Shown here: positions 17,283 through 25,901 of the stretch, piece after piece
How positions within the stretch are numbered: the stretch's first letter is position 1
Layout: each line of letters opens with the position of its first letter
NCBI RefSeq assembly: GCF_039523735.1
Contig: NZ_BAAAFW010000008.1
Location: 1 to 64,000, forward strand
Reading direction: 5' to 3'
Length of the DNA: 64,000 nucleotides
Source of the DNA: Tatumella punctata
GTDB lineage: Bacteria; Pseudomonadota; Gammaproteobacteria; Enterobacterales; Enterobacteriaceae
Translations under genes and position numbers: made by a program
Notes under the pieces: generated by a model
Seen by the model: the letters and a program-made list of their open reading frames with translations, nothing else
What the model was told of the DNA's origin: nothing
Database searches by the model: none

Positions 17283-17774
17283 ATGATCAGACTCTCCGTA
17301 GCCTTAGTGTTTGTTCCGGCAATATTGTTCGGCAGTGCGGCACAGGCCGCCACAGCGGACGCTGAAGCACAGCTTAAACCTTATCCTCCGGCTGCTGAAC
17401 ATATGCAGCGCCATGTCATGTTGTTGCCGGTACTTGCCGACGAACCACAGCACAGGGTGGAACTGATTATTGGTAAACAGATGCTGACCGATTGTAACCA
17501 GGTCCGGCTGGCCGGGGAACTCAGTGAGCAGACCGTCAAAGGCTGGGGCTATCCTTATTATCAGGTCAGCCTGCAGCCCGGGGCGGTATCAACTCGCATG
17601 GCTTGTGTCGATACCCCTAAGAAAAATACTCTGGTGACGCTGCCTGCGGCCGGGGAGCAATTACTGCGCTATAACAGTAAACTGCCGCTGGTTGTTTATG
17701 CGCCTGAGGGCGTACAGGTCAGCTATCGTGTCTGGCAGGCGGGTAAACAGGTGATCTCTTCTCAGGTCCGTTAA
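17283..17774 (+). CDS. eco: Ecotin, periplasmic serine protease inhibitor
   Basis: Signal peptide cleaved near residue 23 (AQAA); the mature part is about 140 residues. Conserved features: GWGYPYYQV, LRYNSKLPLVVYAPE and YRVWQA. Cys71 and Cys108 form the family disulfide. The reactive loop reads VSTRMACVD, so the P1 residue is Arg105 where E. coli has Met. Ecotin dimers inhibit trypsin-fold proteases such as host elastase and clotting enzymes. Located 60 bp after feoB, but probably with its own promoter. Confidence 0.93.
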   Translation: MIRLSVALVFVPAILFGSAAQAATADAEAQLKPYPPAAEHMQRHVMLLPVLADEPQHRVELIIGKQMLTDCNQVRLAGELSEQTVKGWGYPYYQVSLQPGAVSTRMACVDTPKKNTLVTLPAAGEQLLRYNSKLPLVVYAPEGVQVSYRVWQAGKQVISSQVR

Positions 17775-17790
17775 TCTGTTTCAGCCAGTA

Positions 17791-17820
17791 AACGGCTCCG
17801 GTGCTCACCGGAGCCGTTTA
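17791..17820. terminator. Bidirectional terminator between eco and the PTS gene
   Basis: AACGGCTCCGGTG/CACCGGAGCCGTT stem with a two-base loop, flanked by T-rich sequence on the plus strand and by A-rich bases giving T on the minus strand. Serves two convergent genes. Confidence 0.85.
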
Positions 17821-17824
17821 ACCG

Positions 17825-19213
17825 TCAGGATTTTACTGTTGTCAGTGCCAGCCCCGGTTTCAGTAACGCATACATTGCCCCGGTCACCAGGCTGCCAGTA
17901 ATAATGGCCAGCAGATACAGTCCCACATGATCAACCGCGTTTGGAATAGCCAGTACAAACAGCCCGCCGTGTGGTGCCATCAGGGTACAGCCAAAATACA
18001 TCGACATCCCGCCGGCCAGTGCGCCGCCTGTCATTGTTGACGGGATAACCCTGATGGGATCCCTGGCGGCAAAGGGGATAGCACCTTCTGAAATAAAGCA
18101 CAGGCCCAGAACAAAGGAGGCTTTACCGGCTTCCCGCTCCTGCTGACTGAACTTAGTTTTCGCCAGCCAGGTGGAGATTCCCATGCCGAGGGCCGGAACC
18201 ATGCCTGAAGCCATAATTGCGGCCATCGGACCGTAGGTATGGGATGCCAGCAGACCGACGCCGAAAGTATAGGCCGCTTTATTGACCGGTCCCCCGAGAT
18301 CAAAGCATTGCATTGCTCCCAGTAACACCCCCAGCAGTACTGCATTGGCGGTTGTCATACTGGCGAGGAAATTCGTCAGGCCGGCCATTACCCGTGCCAC
18401 CGGTCCGCCCACCACGAAGATCATAATCAGCCCGGTCACCAGAGTGGCCAGTAAAGGGATCACCAGTACCGGTTTTAATGCCTCCATGGACGCCGGCAGA
18501 CGGATTTTCTGCGTCAGAAAGCGGGCGGTGTAACCGGCCAGAAATCCGGCGACAATCCCGCCGAGAAAACCGGCGCCACCGGTTGCGGCCAGCATACCGC
18601 CAATCAGGCCGGGTGCCAGCCCGGGACGGTCAGCAATCGAATAAGAAATATAGCCTGCCAGCACCGGCACCATCAGGGCAAAAGCCGCTTTCCCCCCGAT
18701 ATCCATTAATGCCGCCGCCAGGGTGCCCGGTTGTTTAAATGCTTCAATCCCGAAGACAAAAGATAAGGCGATACATAATCCCCCGGCGACTACCAGCGGT
18801 AGCATATGTGACACCCCGGTCATCAGGTGTTTGTAGACGGAGGGCAGTTGGTTTTTTGTCCCGCCACTCCTGCCGGAGGCGGCGGTATTGTACACAGTGG
18901 CTGACTCGCCGGCCTGTTGCAGTACCTGCTGCGGGTTTTTCAGTGCCGCACTGGTGCTGGTGCGGTAAATACGTTTTCCCACGAAACGGGATAAATCAGT
19001 ATCAATATCTGCGGCAATAATGACGACATCTGCCTGCCGGATATCGTCATCACTCAGTAAATCCCGTGCGCCCACGGAGCCACGGGTTTCCACGTTAAGC
19101 AGGTAACCGAGCTTTTCGGCGGCGGTTTTCAGAGCCTCTGCGGCCATAAACGTATGTGCGACACCTGTAGGACAGGCGGTTACTGCAACCATTCGCTGAC
19201 TCATGGGATACAC
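17825..19213 (-). CDS. Fructose-type PTS transporter, IIBC
   Basis: 462 residues. The IIB domain (1-100) has the phosphocysteine motif TACPTGVAHT with Cys13-14 region; the IIC domain (about 130-455) carries some ten membrane segments with ADRPGLAPGLIGG, FDLGGPVNKAAY and FISEGAIPFAARDP. Compared with E. coli FruA (563 aa) it lacks the extra N-terminal IIB' domain. Substrate not certain; fructose or mannitol-like sugar. The neighbouring gene on the same strand is the shikimate dehydrogenase-like one, 68 bp upstream, which may be cotranscribed. Confidence 0.88.
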   Translation of the reverse strand: MYPMSQRMVAVTACPTGVAHTFMAAEALKTAAEKLGYLLNVETRGSVGARDLLSDDDIRQADVVIIAADIDTDLSRFVGKRIYRTSTSAALKNPQQVLQQAGESATVYNTAASGRSGGTKNQLPSVYKHLMTGVSHMLPLVVAGGLCIALSFVFGIEAFKQPGTLAAALMDIGGKAAFALMVPVLAGYISYSIADRPGLAPGLIGGMLAATGGAGFLGGIVAGFLAGYTARFLTQKIRLPASMEALKPVLVIPLLATLVTGLIMIFVVGGPVARVMAGLTNFLASMTTANAVLLGVLLGAMQCFDLGGPVNKAAYTFGVGLLASHTYGPMAAIMASGMVPALGMGISTWLAKTKFSQQEREAGKASFVLGLCFISEGAIPFAARDPIRVIPSTMTGGALAGGMSMYFGCTLMAPHGGLFVLAIPNAVDHVGLYLLAIITGSLVTGAMYALLKPGLALTTVKS

Positions 19214-19281
19214 CTTATATTTCAGTTCGTATTATTGGTTTAACAGGTGTTTTAAGCTTACCGGGTACAGAGGCCGGCAGA

Positions 19282-20100
19282 TTATTGTCGTGAATAGGCG
19301 GCGGCCTCACGGAACAATTGGTCCGACGGACGAATCCCCGTATAGAGTGCAAATTGTTCAACGGCCTGAATAGCAAACACTTCCGAACCGGTGATCACGG
19401 TTTTATTCAGTTCACGGGCACAGTTAATCAACGGCGTTGTTTCCGGCAGGGCGACCACATCAAAAACTATCTCTGCCGCCTGTATCTGCGAGACGGAAAA
19501 TGCCAGTTTCTCTGCGTCCGGGCTTCCTGTCATACCGATAGGGGTGGCGTTAATCAGTAACTGCGGTTGCAACGATGTCATATCGGTCGCTGAACGAAAA
19601 CCACAAAGCTCCGCCAGTTCCGCTGCGCTGTCGGCATTGTTACCGATCACCCAGCCGTCTTTAAAACCGGCATCTTTCAGGGCACAGGCGATAGCTTTTG
19701 CCATACCGCCACTGCCAAGCAGGACAAAACTGAGCTGATTACTGACCTGGTATTGTTTCAGCAGGGCGGCGATCGCAATATAATCCGTATTATAGGCTTT
19801 CAGATAACCGTCAGTATTGACGATAGTATTGACTGAATTAATCGCCGCGGCGGAGGCATCCAGTTCATCGACCAGCGGAATACACTGCTGTTTAAAAGGC
19901 ATTGAAATCGCACAGCCACGGATACCTAATGCCCTGACACCGCCGATAGCGGCAGGTAAATCGCGGGTAGTAAAGGCCTTATACAGATAATCGAGATCCA
20001 GGGCGTCATACAGGTAATTATGAAAGCGGGTACCGAAGTTACTGGGGCGTGCGGCCAGTGACATACAAATGGTGGTGTCTTTATTAATCTGGCGGGTCAT
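19282..20100 (-). CDS. Shikimate dehydrogenase-like protein (AroE/YdiB family)
   Basis: 272 residues. The N-terminal substrate domain has ISMPFKQ and the conserved NSVNTIVN and NTDY motifs; the NAD(P) domain has VLLGSGGMAKAIACAL and INATPIGMTG. The usual N-terminal SxSxSPxxHN site is altered (MSLAARPSNFGTRFHN), so it is a paralog and not housekeeping AroE. It sits upstream of the PTS IIBC gene, which is unusual for an aromatic pathway enzyme and hints at a catabolic role with quinate or shikimate-like or other polyols. Confidence 0.82.
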   Translation of the reverse strand: MTRQINKDTTICMSLAARPSNFGTRFHNYLYDALDLDYLYKAFTTRDLPAAIGGVRALGIRGCAISMPFKQQCIPLVDELDASAAAINSVNTIVNTDGYLKAYNTDYIAIAALLKQYQVSNQLSFVLLGSGGMAKAIACALKDAGFKDGWVIGNNADSAAELAELCGFRSATDMTSLQPQLLINATPIGMTGSPDAEKLAFSVSQIQAAEIVFDVVALPETTPLINCARELNKTVITGSEVFAIQAVEQFALYTGIRPSDQLFREAAAYSRQ

Positions 20101-20197
20101 ACATTACTCCTTGTCGCTCTGTTTTTTTCAGGTTGTCCGGACGGCAGACCACACTGATAAATTTGTTAAAACTTGTCGTCACTCTGATAATGAACTA

Positions 20198-20248
20198 AAA
20201 AGAGGAAGGTAAAAACGGCTGTGTTTTTATTAAAGGAGTTCCTCTTTT
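20198..20248 (+). promoter_or_regulatory. Inverted repeat spanning the sgrR ribosome site
   Basis: AAAAGAGGAA (20198-20207) and its exact complement TTCCTCTTTT (20239-20248) enclose a 31-base loop that contains the ribosome site AAAGGAG; the right arm ends at the base before the ATG. In RNA this would hold the start region in a hairpin; in DNA it could be an operator. Confidence 0.55.
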
Positions 20249-22036
20249 ATGCCGGTAACACGACTTGAACAACATTATCTGAGATTACTGAACTATTTTC
20301 CGTCACGGGATATCACTACCACCTTAGGGGCGCTGGCTGATCAGCTGTGCTGTACCAAACGGCACATGCGGTCATTACTTTTAAGAATGCAGGATGCGGG
20401 CTGGCTGGAATGGCAGGCAAATGCGGGACGTGGTCATCAGTCGCGGCTGATCCTGCGTTGCAGCGAACAGCAGCTATTGTTAGCAAAAGCGGAACATCTG
20501 CTGGATGACGGCGACATTGGCAGCGCCGTGCGGTTACTTGATAATCAGCAGCCGCTGGTGTCGGCATTGCTCAGGAAAAAACTGGGCTACAGTGTTCGCC
20601 AGGATCGTCAGTCTCTGCGGATCCCCTATTACCGGACCATGCCGCATCTGTACCCGGGGACCCCTCTGCGTCGTTCAGAAGCGCATCTGGTGAAACAGAT
20701 TTTCAGCGGGCTGACCCGTATTAATCCGCAAAGTGGCCGGCCGGAAGCCGATCTGGCTCATTTCTGGTCACAGAGCAGTGAGCTGAAGTGGTCTTTTCAT
20801 CTGCGGCCGGCGGTCCGTTTCCATGATGGTAAAGAACTGACCAGCAAGGATGTGGTGGCCTCATTAATCCGCAGCGCAGAATTACCCTTGTTTTCGCACC
20901 TGCGGCAGGTTACGGCACAGGGCAGTCTGACGGTAGTGATTGAACTGAGCCAGCCTGATCCGCAATTACCTTTATTACTGACCGACACTGCTGCCTTGAT
21001 CCTGCCAGCTGACCATGCCAGCCGCAAAGACTTTGCTGTCAGACCGATCGGCAGCGGACCGTATTTTGTCGCCGAAAATGATCAGTGGCATTTACGGATG
21101 CAGGCATTTGATGACTATTTCGGTTTCCGCGGGCTGCTGGATGATATCGAAGTGATTGTCTGGCCTTTATCGGAACAGGGAGAGGCTGCGCCGCCGGCAG
21201 AAGCCACCGCGCGGCTGCATCCGGTTGCTCCGGCGGCATGGCTGAGTTCCAGCCTGAGTGATATCGAATACACTTCGGGGATGGCCGCAGGACTGAGCGG
21301 CCCGCCGGACGATGTTTCCGGTGAGATGTTTCCCGAAAAAGGCGGTTATTTTTTGCTCTGCGACAGCCGTTCGGCTTACTGGAAAAAACCAGAACACCGC
21401 CGCTGGATCCGTGAAGTACTGAACCCTTACGCGCTGATCCAGCGCTTTATTGCGCCGATCCGGCCATTCTGGATCCCTGCAGGCAGCCTGTTACCGGACT
21501 GGCTGCACTATATGGATGACGGCCCGGTGACCATTCCGCCATTTACACGCCAGTCAGAGGGCTGCGGGCAACTGACCCTGGCGTATCATCTTCAGCACCC
21601 GGAATTTGCCATGCTGGCCTGCGAAATGCAGCATCTGCTGCAGCAACACAATATTACCCTGACTCTGCTCGGGCTGGAGTATCAGCAATGGGCGCGCGGC
21701 GATGCGGAAGCCGATCTCTGGCTGGGGACGGTTAACTTTGCGGTCCCTGAAAGCTGGCACGTCGGCAGCTGGCTGTTGGGGATGCCACTGCTAAAACACT
21801 CAGTATCCGGCGGGGACAGGCAACGGTTTGCCGGCTGGCAACAGCAGTGGCGGGAGCAGACACTGGGGGCAAAACAACTGACCCGTGAAGTGATCCGCGA
21901 TGGCTGGTTACAGCCGCTGTTCCACCACTGGATGCGGCTGAAAGGTCCGGGGCAGGCACAGGGTATTCATCTGAATAACCTCGGCTGGTTTGACTTCACC
22001 CGCGCATGGATGGTGCCGCCAGCGGCAGACAACTGA
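20249..22036 (+). CDS. sgrR: SgrR-like transcriptional regulator
   Basis: 595 residues, a little longer than E. coli SgrR (551). N-terminal winged helix (about 1-115: LADQLCCTKRHMRSLLLRMQDAGWLEW) joined to an ABC solute-binding protein-like domain (about 130-590: HFHDGK-type FHDGKELTSKDVV and GSGPYFV). It ends NNLGWFDFTRAW as SgrR does. SgrR activates the SgrS RNA during sugar-phosphate stress. No SgrS-like core is visible in the 148-bp upstream gap, so the paralog YbaE or a changed circuit remains possible. Confidence 0.8.
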   Translation: MPVTRLEQHYLRLLNYFPSRDITTTLGALADQLCCTKRHMRSLLLRMQDAGWLEWQANAGRGHQSRLILRCSEQQLLLAKAEHLLDDGDIGSAVRLLDNQQPLVSALLRKKLGYSVRQDRQSLRIPYYRTMPHLYPGTPLRRSEAHLVKQIFSGLTRINPQSGRPEADLAHFWSQSSELKWSFHLRPAVRFHDGKELTSKDVVASLIRSAELPLFSHLRQVTAQGSLTVVIELSQPDPQLPLLLTDTAALILPADHASRKDFAVRPIGSGPYFVAENDQWHLRMQAFDDYFGFRGLLDDIEVIVWPLSEQGEAAPPAEATARLHPVAPAAWLSSSLSDIEYTSGMAAGLSGPPDDVSGEMFPEKGGYFLLCDSRSAYWKKPEHRRWIREVLNPYALIQRFIAPIRPFWIPAGSLLPDWLHYMDDGPVTIPPFTRQSEGCGQLTLAYHLQHPEFAMLACEMQHLLQQHNITLTLLGLEYQQWARGDAEADLWLGTVNFAVPESWHVGSWLLGMPLLKHSVSGGDRQRFAGWQQQWREQTLGAKQLTREVIRDGWLQPLFHHWMRLKGPGQAQGIHLNNLGWFDFTRAWMVPPAADN

Positions 22037-22039
22037 CCA

Positions 22040-22210
22040 TTACATATAGCTGCCGCGCATCACCTCACCACACAGCAGTGGCGTTTTCGGATACTTTGGC
22101 TGCTGCTGGCTGATGGCGGTCTGGCAGCGGGATTCCGTAGAGTACAGGGCGACAGAAAAAGGCAGTACACGGGAGTGAGCAATCATCAGGGCAACAAATC
22201 CGGCTATCAT
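22040..22210 (-). CDS. Small hypothetical protein, 56 aa
   Basis: ATG at 22210-22208 follows CCGGAGGTTTCAG, a strong ribosome site. The product starts with a hydrophobic stretch MIAGFVALMIAHS, then has SRCQTAI and LLCGEVM with two cysteines that could pair. The pattern (membrane or signal segment, YSTESRC, second Cys) resembles small DUF1482-type enterobacterial proteins. It ends three bases after the convergent sgrR stop. Function unknown. Confidence 0.6.
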   Translation of the reverse strand: MIAGFVALMIAHSRVLPFSVALYSTESRCQTAISQQQPKYPKTPLLCGEVMRGSYM

Positions 22211-22389
22211 CTGAAACCTCCGGTTATAGGATAATAAATCAGCAATTCAGAGTGTAGCTTAACCCCGGCGAATTATTGCAGCGAAAGTGTTTGCAACGGC
22301 TAACCCGGGTAACAACCCATGTCCGTAACCCGTATCACCACAGCCGCAGGGCAGCACTTTTGCTCCCCTGCGGTGATGACCGCCGCGGG

Positions 22390-24066
22390 TTAAAACATTT
22401 CGGCCATATTCAGCTGGCTCATCAGCAGGGCATTGGCGCTGTAATCCACAGGGATGGCGATCACCGCCGGGCCCTGAACATCCATTGCGGCACGCAGCGT
22501 GCTTTCCAGCGTTTCAGAAGAAGTGACGGCAAAACCTTTGGCGCCAAAGGCTTCAGCGTAGGCTTTAAAATCAATCGGACCAAAATCCACCCCGGAGGTG
22601 CGGGCATATTTTTTGTCTTCCTGAATCGCCACCATATTGTAGCAATTATCCACCCAGATAATATGCAGCAGGTTAACGCCCAGCCGGACTGCGGTTTCCA
22701 GCTCCATACTGGACTGCATAAAACCACCGTCTCCGGACACAGACACCACTTTACGCTGCGGGTCAACCAGTGCGGCACCAATCGCCCATGGCAGTGCCAC
22801 GCCCATGGTCTGCTGCCCGTTGGAGATCAGCACCTGACGGGCACGGAAACTGTAAAGGTAACGGGCAATCCAGATATGGAAGCTGCCCATATCCACGCAC
22901 AGGGTGACATCGTTATTCACGATATCCTGCATTGCCCTCACCAGCCGTAACGGATGGATGGCAAATTGCTGCAGGCTGTGACCCTTGCGCGACAGTAACT
23001 CACGTTGCTGCTGGCGTTCCTGCAAAATGGCGGCTGTGCCGCTGCTTAATATATAACGCTGATCAATCTGTCCGGCCAGCAAATCGACGGTCTCTGCAAT
23101 ATCGCCGATTAATTCAACATCCGGAGAGTAATTACTGTCATTTTCGGCCGGCAGCACATCAATATGCACCAGTTGTGCCGCGCCGCGGTTCCATTTTGCC
23201 GGTTCATATTCTACCGGACTGTAACCGACAGTAATAATCAGGTCAGCATTACGCAGTAACTGGTCGCCGGCCTGGTTATTAAATAAACCGACACGGCCGG
23301 CAAAGCGTGAGAAGTGATCCTGATCGATCACCCCGGCAGCCTGATAAGTGCTGGTCACAGGGATGTCGCTTTTTCTCAGTAACTTGCGTACGGCATCGGC
23401 GTTACGTGTCTGGCTGGCCATCAGACCGAGCAGCAATACGGGGTTTTTGGCCTGACGGATCAGTGCGGCAACCTGATTAATCTCTTTTTGTGGTGCGCTG
23501 CCAAGTGCCGGCAGGCGTGCGCTCAGCACATGTCCGCTGGCGGGCTCGTTGACAATATCCATCGGCAGGCTGATAAATGATGCCCCCGGACGGCCAAACT
23601 CAGCGGCACGGAACCCATTAGACAGGACTTCGGCAATCGCCGATGAGGAGGTAACTTCGGCCGCATATTTGGTGACCGGACGGAACATCGACACGGTATC
23701 CATGGTCTGGTGTACCTGTTTCAGATGGTCCTGCCGGCTAACGGCCCCGCCGATGGCGACAAAGGGGTCACCTTCGGAGGTGGCAGTAGCGGCACTGGTA
23801 ATCAGGTTTGAACACCCCGGGCCTGAAGTGACCAGCGCCACACCGGCTTTACCCGTCAGACGACCAATGGCCCCGGCCATAAATCCGGCGTTTGCTTCCA
23901 GCCGCACCGGAACAGTGATAATCGGAGAGTCTTCCAGAGAGTCAAATACCCGGTCAATTTTCGCACCGGGGATACCGAACACATACTTAACTTGCTGCTC
24001 TTCCAGCTGAGCGACCACCAAATCTGCGCCGCATTCCCACCCGGTTTTTTTCTCAGTATCTTTCAC
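22390..24066 (-). CDS. alsS: Catabolic acetolactate synthase
   Basis: ThDP enzyme condensing two pyruvates to acetolactate, first step to acetoin and butanediol. 558 residues; strongly like Klebsiella BudB: FGIPGAKID, SGPGCSNLIT, SRFAGRVGLFNNQAGD, VDMGSFHIWIARYLY and the ThDP motif SGDGGFMQ. Catalytic Glu57 is present, but the residue before it is Leu (VRLEANA) where BudB has His (VRHEANA). Second gene of the operon after budA, 35 bp apart. No budC (acetoin reductase) follows. Confidence 0.94.
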   Translation of the reverse strand: MKDTEKKTGWECGADLVVAQLEEQQVKYVFGIPGAKIDRVFDSLEDSPIITVPVRLEANAGFMAGAIGRLTGKAGVALVTSGPGCSNLITSAATATSEGDPFVAIGGAVSRQDHLKQVHQTMDTVSMFRPVTKYAAEVTSSSAIAEVLSNGFRAAEFGRPGASFISLPMDIVNEPASGHVLSARLPALGSAPQKEINQVAALIRQAKNPVLLLGLMASQTRNADAVRKLLRKSDIPVTSTYQAAGVIDQDHFSRFAGRVGLFNNQAGDQLLRNADLIITVGYSPVEYEPAKWNRGAAQLVHIDVLPAENDSNYSPDVELIGDIAETVDLLAGQIDQRYILSSGTAAILQERQQQRELLSRKGHSLQQFAIHPLRLVRAMQDIVNNDVTLCVDMGSFHIWIARYLYSFRARQVLISNGQQTMGVALPWAIGAALVDPQRKVVSVSGDGGFMQSSMELETAVRLGVNLLHIIWVDNCYNMVAIQEDKKYARTSGVDFGPIDFKAYAEAFGAKGFAVTSSETLESTLRAAMDVQGPAVIAIPVDYSANALLMSQLNMAEMF

Positions 24067-24101
24067 AGTAAAATCCTTACTTAGCCGTTACGCGCAGAGG
24101 G

Positions 24102-24884
24102 TTAACCTTCCACTGACTGGATAGCCGCACTGAGATCGTCCGGATTCAGATCGGCGTTACGGAAATCGTTATCTCCGGGGAAATCAATCAGCAGTTTTTC
24201 GATAGTGCCAAACGTCAGTTTCCCTTCACTGACCTGGTAATCGAGCACATGGCCGCCGCTGCTGCGCTGCTGATTAATAAAGTGTTCGTGGTAACCCGCC
24301 ACATTAATGCCTTGCATATACTCGGGCGTCAGAAAACCAATCAGCACGCCGTCCTGGCGCTGAATATGAAATACCGGCTGTTCTTCAACAGCCTGCATCA
24401 TCGGTTTATAAGGACGGTGCTGTTCCGGCACGGTACGGGTATCTACCTTTTCGAAATGACCGTCGATGCGCAGGGCACAAAACAGGTTTTTACTGGCGAC
24501 CGTTTCGTCAATAATCTGATGGATCTGCTGGCGGGTATGGGGGCGGTCAATAGTATATTCATGGGTCGGGTTGAAAAAAGTCATCACCGCGAACGGCGTT
24601 TTCTGGTCCGGGTGGGCGCTGCGTGCACTGCCATCGCTGCGTAACTGAAATACGTCACTGTTAAAAGCGATCATTTCACCATCCAGATGATTAAAGGTGC
24701 CGAGCCCGAAATCCCCGTGCTCCAGTAATTCACGGATTGTGGTATCGCCTTCATAAACACCGCTCAACAGGGCGCTCATCAGGGAAGCCTGATAAATGAC
24801 ATTCTCACCCTGTTTTTTTTCCAGTCTGAGTGCTGCCCGGGTGATATCGCTGATGCAGCTGCATCCGCAACTTGCTGTTTCCAT
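24102..24884 (-). CDS. budA: Acetolactate decarboxylase BudA
   Basis: Converts acetolactate to acetoin. 260 residues. Zinc ligands His199, His201 and His212 in GYHEHFI and GGHVLDY have the spacing known from the family. The N-terminus ETASCGCSC is cysteine-rich as in other enterobacterial BudA. First gene of the budA-alsS operon, divergent from budR. Confidence 0.95.
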   Translation of the reverse strand: METASCGCSCISDITRAALRLEKKQGENVIYQASLMSALLSGVYEGDTTIRELLEHGDFGLGTFNHLDGEMIAFNSDVFQLRSDGSARSAHPDQKTPFAVMTFFNPTHEYTIDRPHTRQQIHQIIDETVASKNLFCALRIDGHFEKVDTRTVPEQHRPYKPMMQAVEEQPVFHIQRQDGVLIGFLTPEYMQGINVAGYHEHFINQQRSSGGHVLDYQVSEGKLTFGTIEKLLIDFPGDNDFRNADLNPDDLSAAIQSVEG

Positions 24885-24909
24885 GATTATTTCCTGCGGT
24901 TTTTTACTT

Positions 24910-24929
24910 AACCTTGTGGCCTAAAGGTT
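24910..24929. promoter_or_regulatory. Candidate BudR operator
   Basis: AACCTT-GTGGCCTA-AAGGTT inverted repeat in the 104-bp gap between budA and budR. LysR-type regulators bind such dyads between divergent genes, usually with acetate as inducer for BudR. Confidence 0.5.
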
Positions 24930-24988
24930 GACAGGTCACCGCAGATAATTCCAATATGATGCAGTACCCACTTTGAGACGTTTTTGAT

Positions 24989-25864
24989 ATGGAACTGCGC
25001 CATTTACGCTATTTCGTTGCGGTGGCAGATGCGGGGAATTTCACCCGTGCTGCCGAAAATCTCGGGATATCACAGCCCCCCCTCAGCCAGCAGATACAGA
25101 GGCTTGAACACGAAATAGGCAGCCCGTTACTGCGCCGTCTGACCCGCAGTGTCGAACTGACCGATGCCGGCCGCGTGCTATATGAAGATGCTATTAAAAT
25201 ATTGAAAATGTCTGATGCCGCCTTTGAAAAAGCCTGCAGTGTCGGACGCGGGCTGAGTGGCTGGCTGCGGATTGGTTTCGCCTCATCAACGGCCCTCAAT
25301 CCACGGGTGTTCACTTTGCTGCACACTTTCCGCGACCATTATCCGATGATCAATCTGCACCCCGGTGAACTGCATATGTCAGCGCTGGTGGATGAACTGC
25401 TGAAGGGAGCGATTGATCTGGCCTTTATCCGGCTGCCCTGCGCCCGCAGCAGAGAACTGGAGTACCGGATCATTGATAATGAAGAAATGGTGGTTGCGTT
25501 ACCCGCTAATCATCCTCTGGCGGCGAATCATCAGCTCAGCTCTCTGGCTGAATTACGTAACGAAACGCTGATTATCTTCCCGCGCGAGATCTCTCCGGGG
25601 CTGTATGATTCGGTGATCAATGCCTGCAGTGATGCAGGTTTTACTCCGCCCAATGTTGCGCAATCACCCCAGACCACCTCGGCTATCAGCATGGTCGCCA
25701 CCGGTTTTGGTTATACGATAATACCTGCGTCGCTGAGTAAAATTGATCAGGCCAACGTACGCTACCTGCCGGTAAAAGGCACTCCGCTGACCGCCCAGGT
25801 TGCACTGGCATGGCGGCGACATAATCTGAGTAAAGCCGGAGAACATTTCCTGGCGTTATTATAA
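24989..25864 (+). CDS. budR: LysR-type regulator BudR of the acetoin operon
   Basis: 291 residues. N-terminal helix-turn-helix (MELRHLRYFVAVADAGNFTRAAENLGISQPPLSQQIQRLE) and a C-terminal periplasmic-binding-like effector domain. Placement divergent from budA-alsS identifies it as BudR/AlsR. Known relatives activate the operon in stationary phase and on acetate. Confidence 0.9.
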   Translation: MELRHLRYFVAVADAGNFTRAAENLGISQPPLSQQIQRLEHEIGSPLLRRLTRSVELTDAGRVLYEDAIKILKMSDAAFEKACSVGRGLSGWLRIGFASSTALNPRVFTLLHTFRDHYPMINLHPGELHMSALVDELLKGAIDLAFIRLPCARSRELEYRIIDNEEMVVALPANHPLAANHQLSSLAELRNETLIIFPREISPGLYDSVINACSDAGFTPPNVAQSPQTTSAISMVATGFGYTIIPASLSKIDQANVRYLPVKGTPLTAQVALAWRRHNLSKAGEHFLALL

Positions 25865-25890
25865 AAAAGCCCGTGGCAGGATTGCCACGG
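25863..25890 (-). terminator. gss terminator
   Basis: CCGTGGCA/TGCCACGG stem (25871-25890), GGAT loop, followed on the minus strand by GGGCTTTTTT. It overlaps the last base pairs of budR. Confidence 0.85.
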
Positions 25891-25901
25891 ACAGGGCGGA
25901 G

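Noticed and set aside
20101..20248. SgrS small RNA upstream of sgrR
   Set aside because: Searched both strands by eye for the GTGTGACTGAGTATTGG-type core and a terminator; none seen, and the gap is too short for a full SgrS.
22276..22950. 224-codon plus-strand frame antisense to alsS
   Set aside because: Shadow of the strongly conserved AlsS frame; no ribosome site and no protein-like composition.
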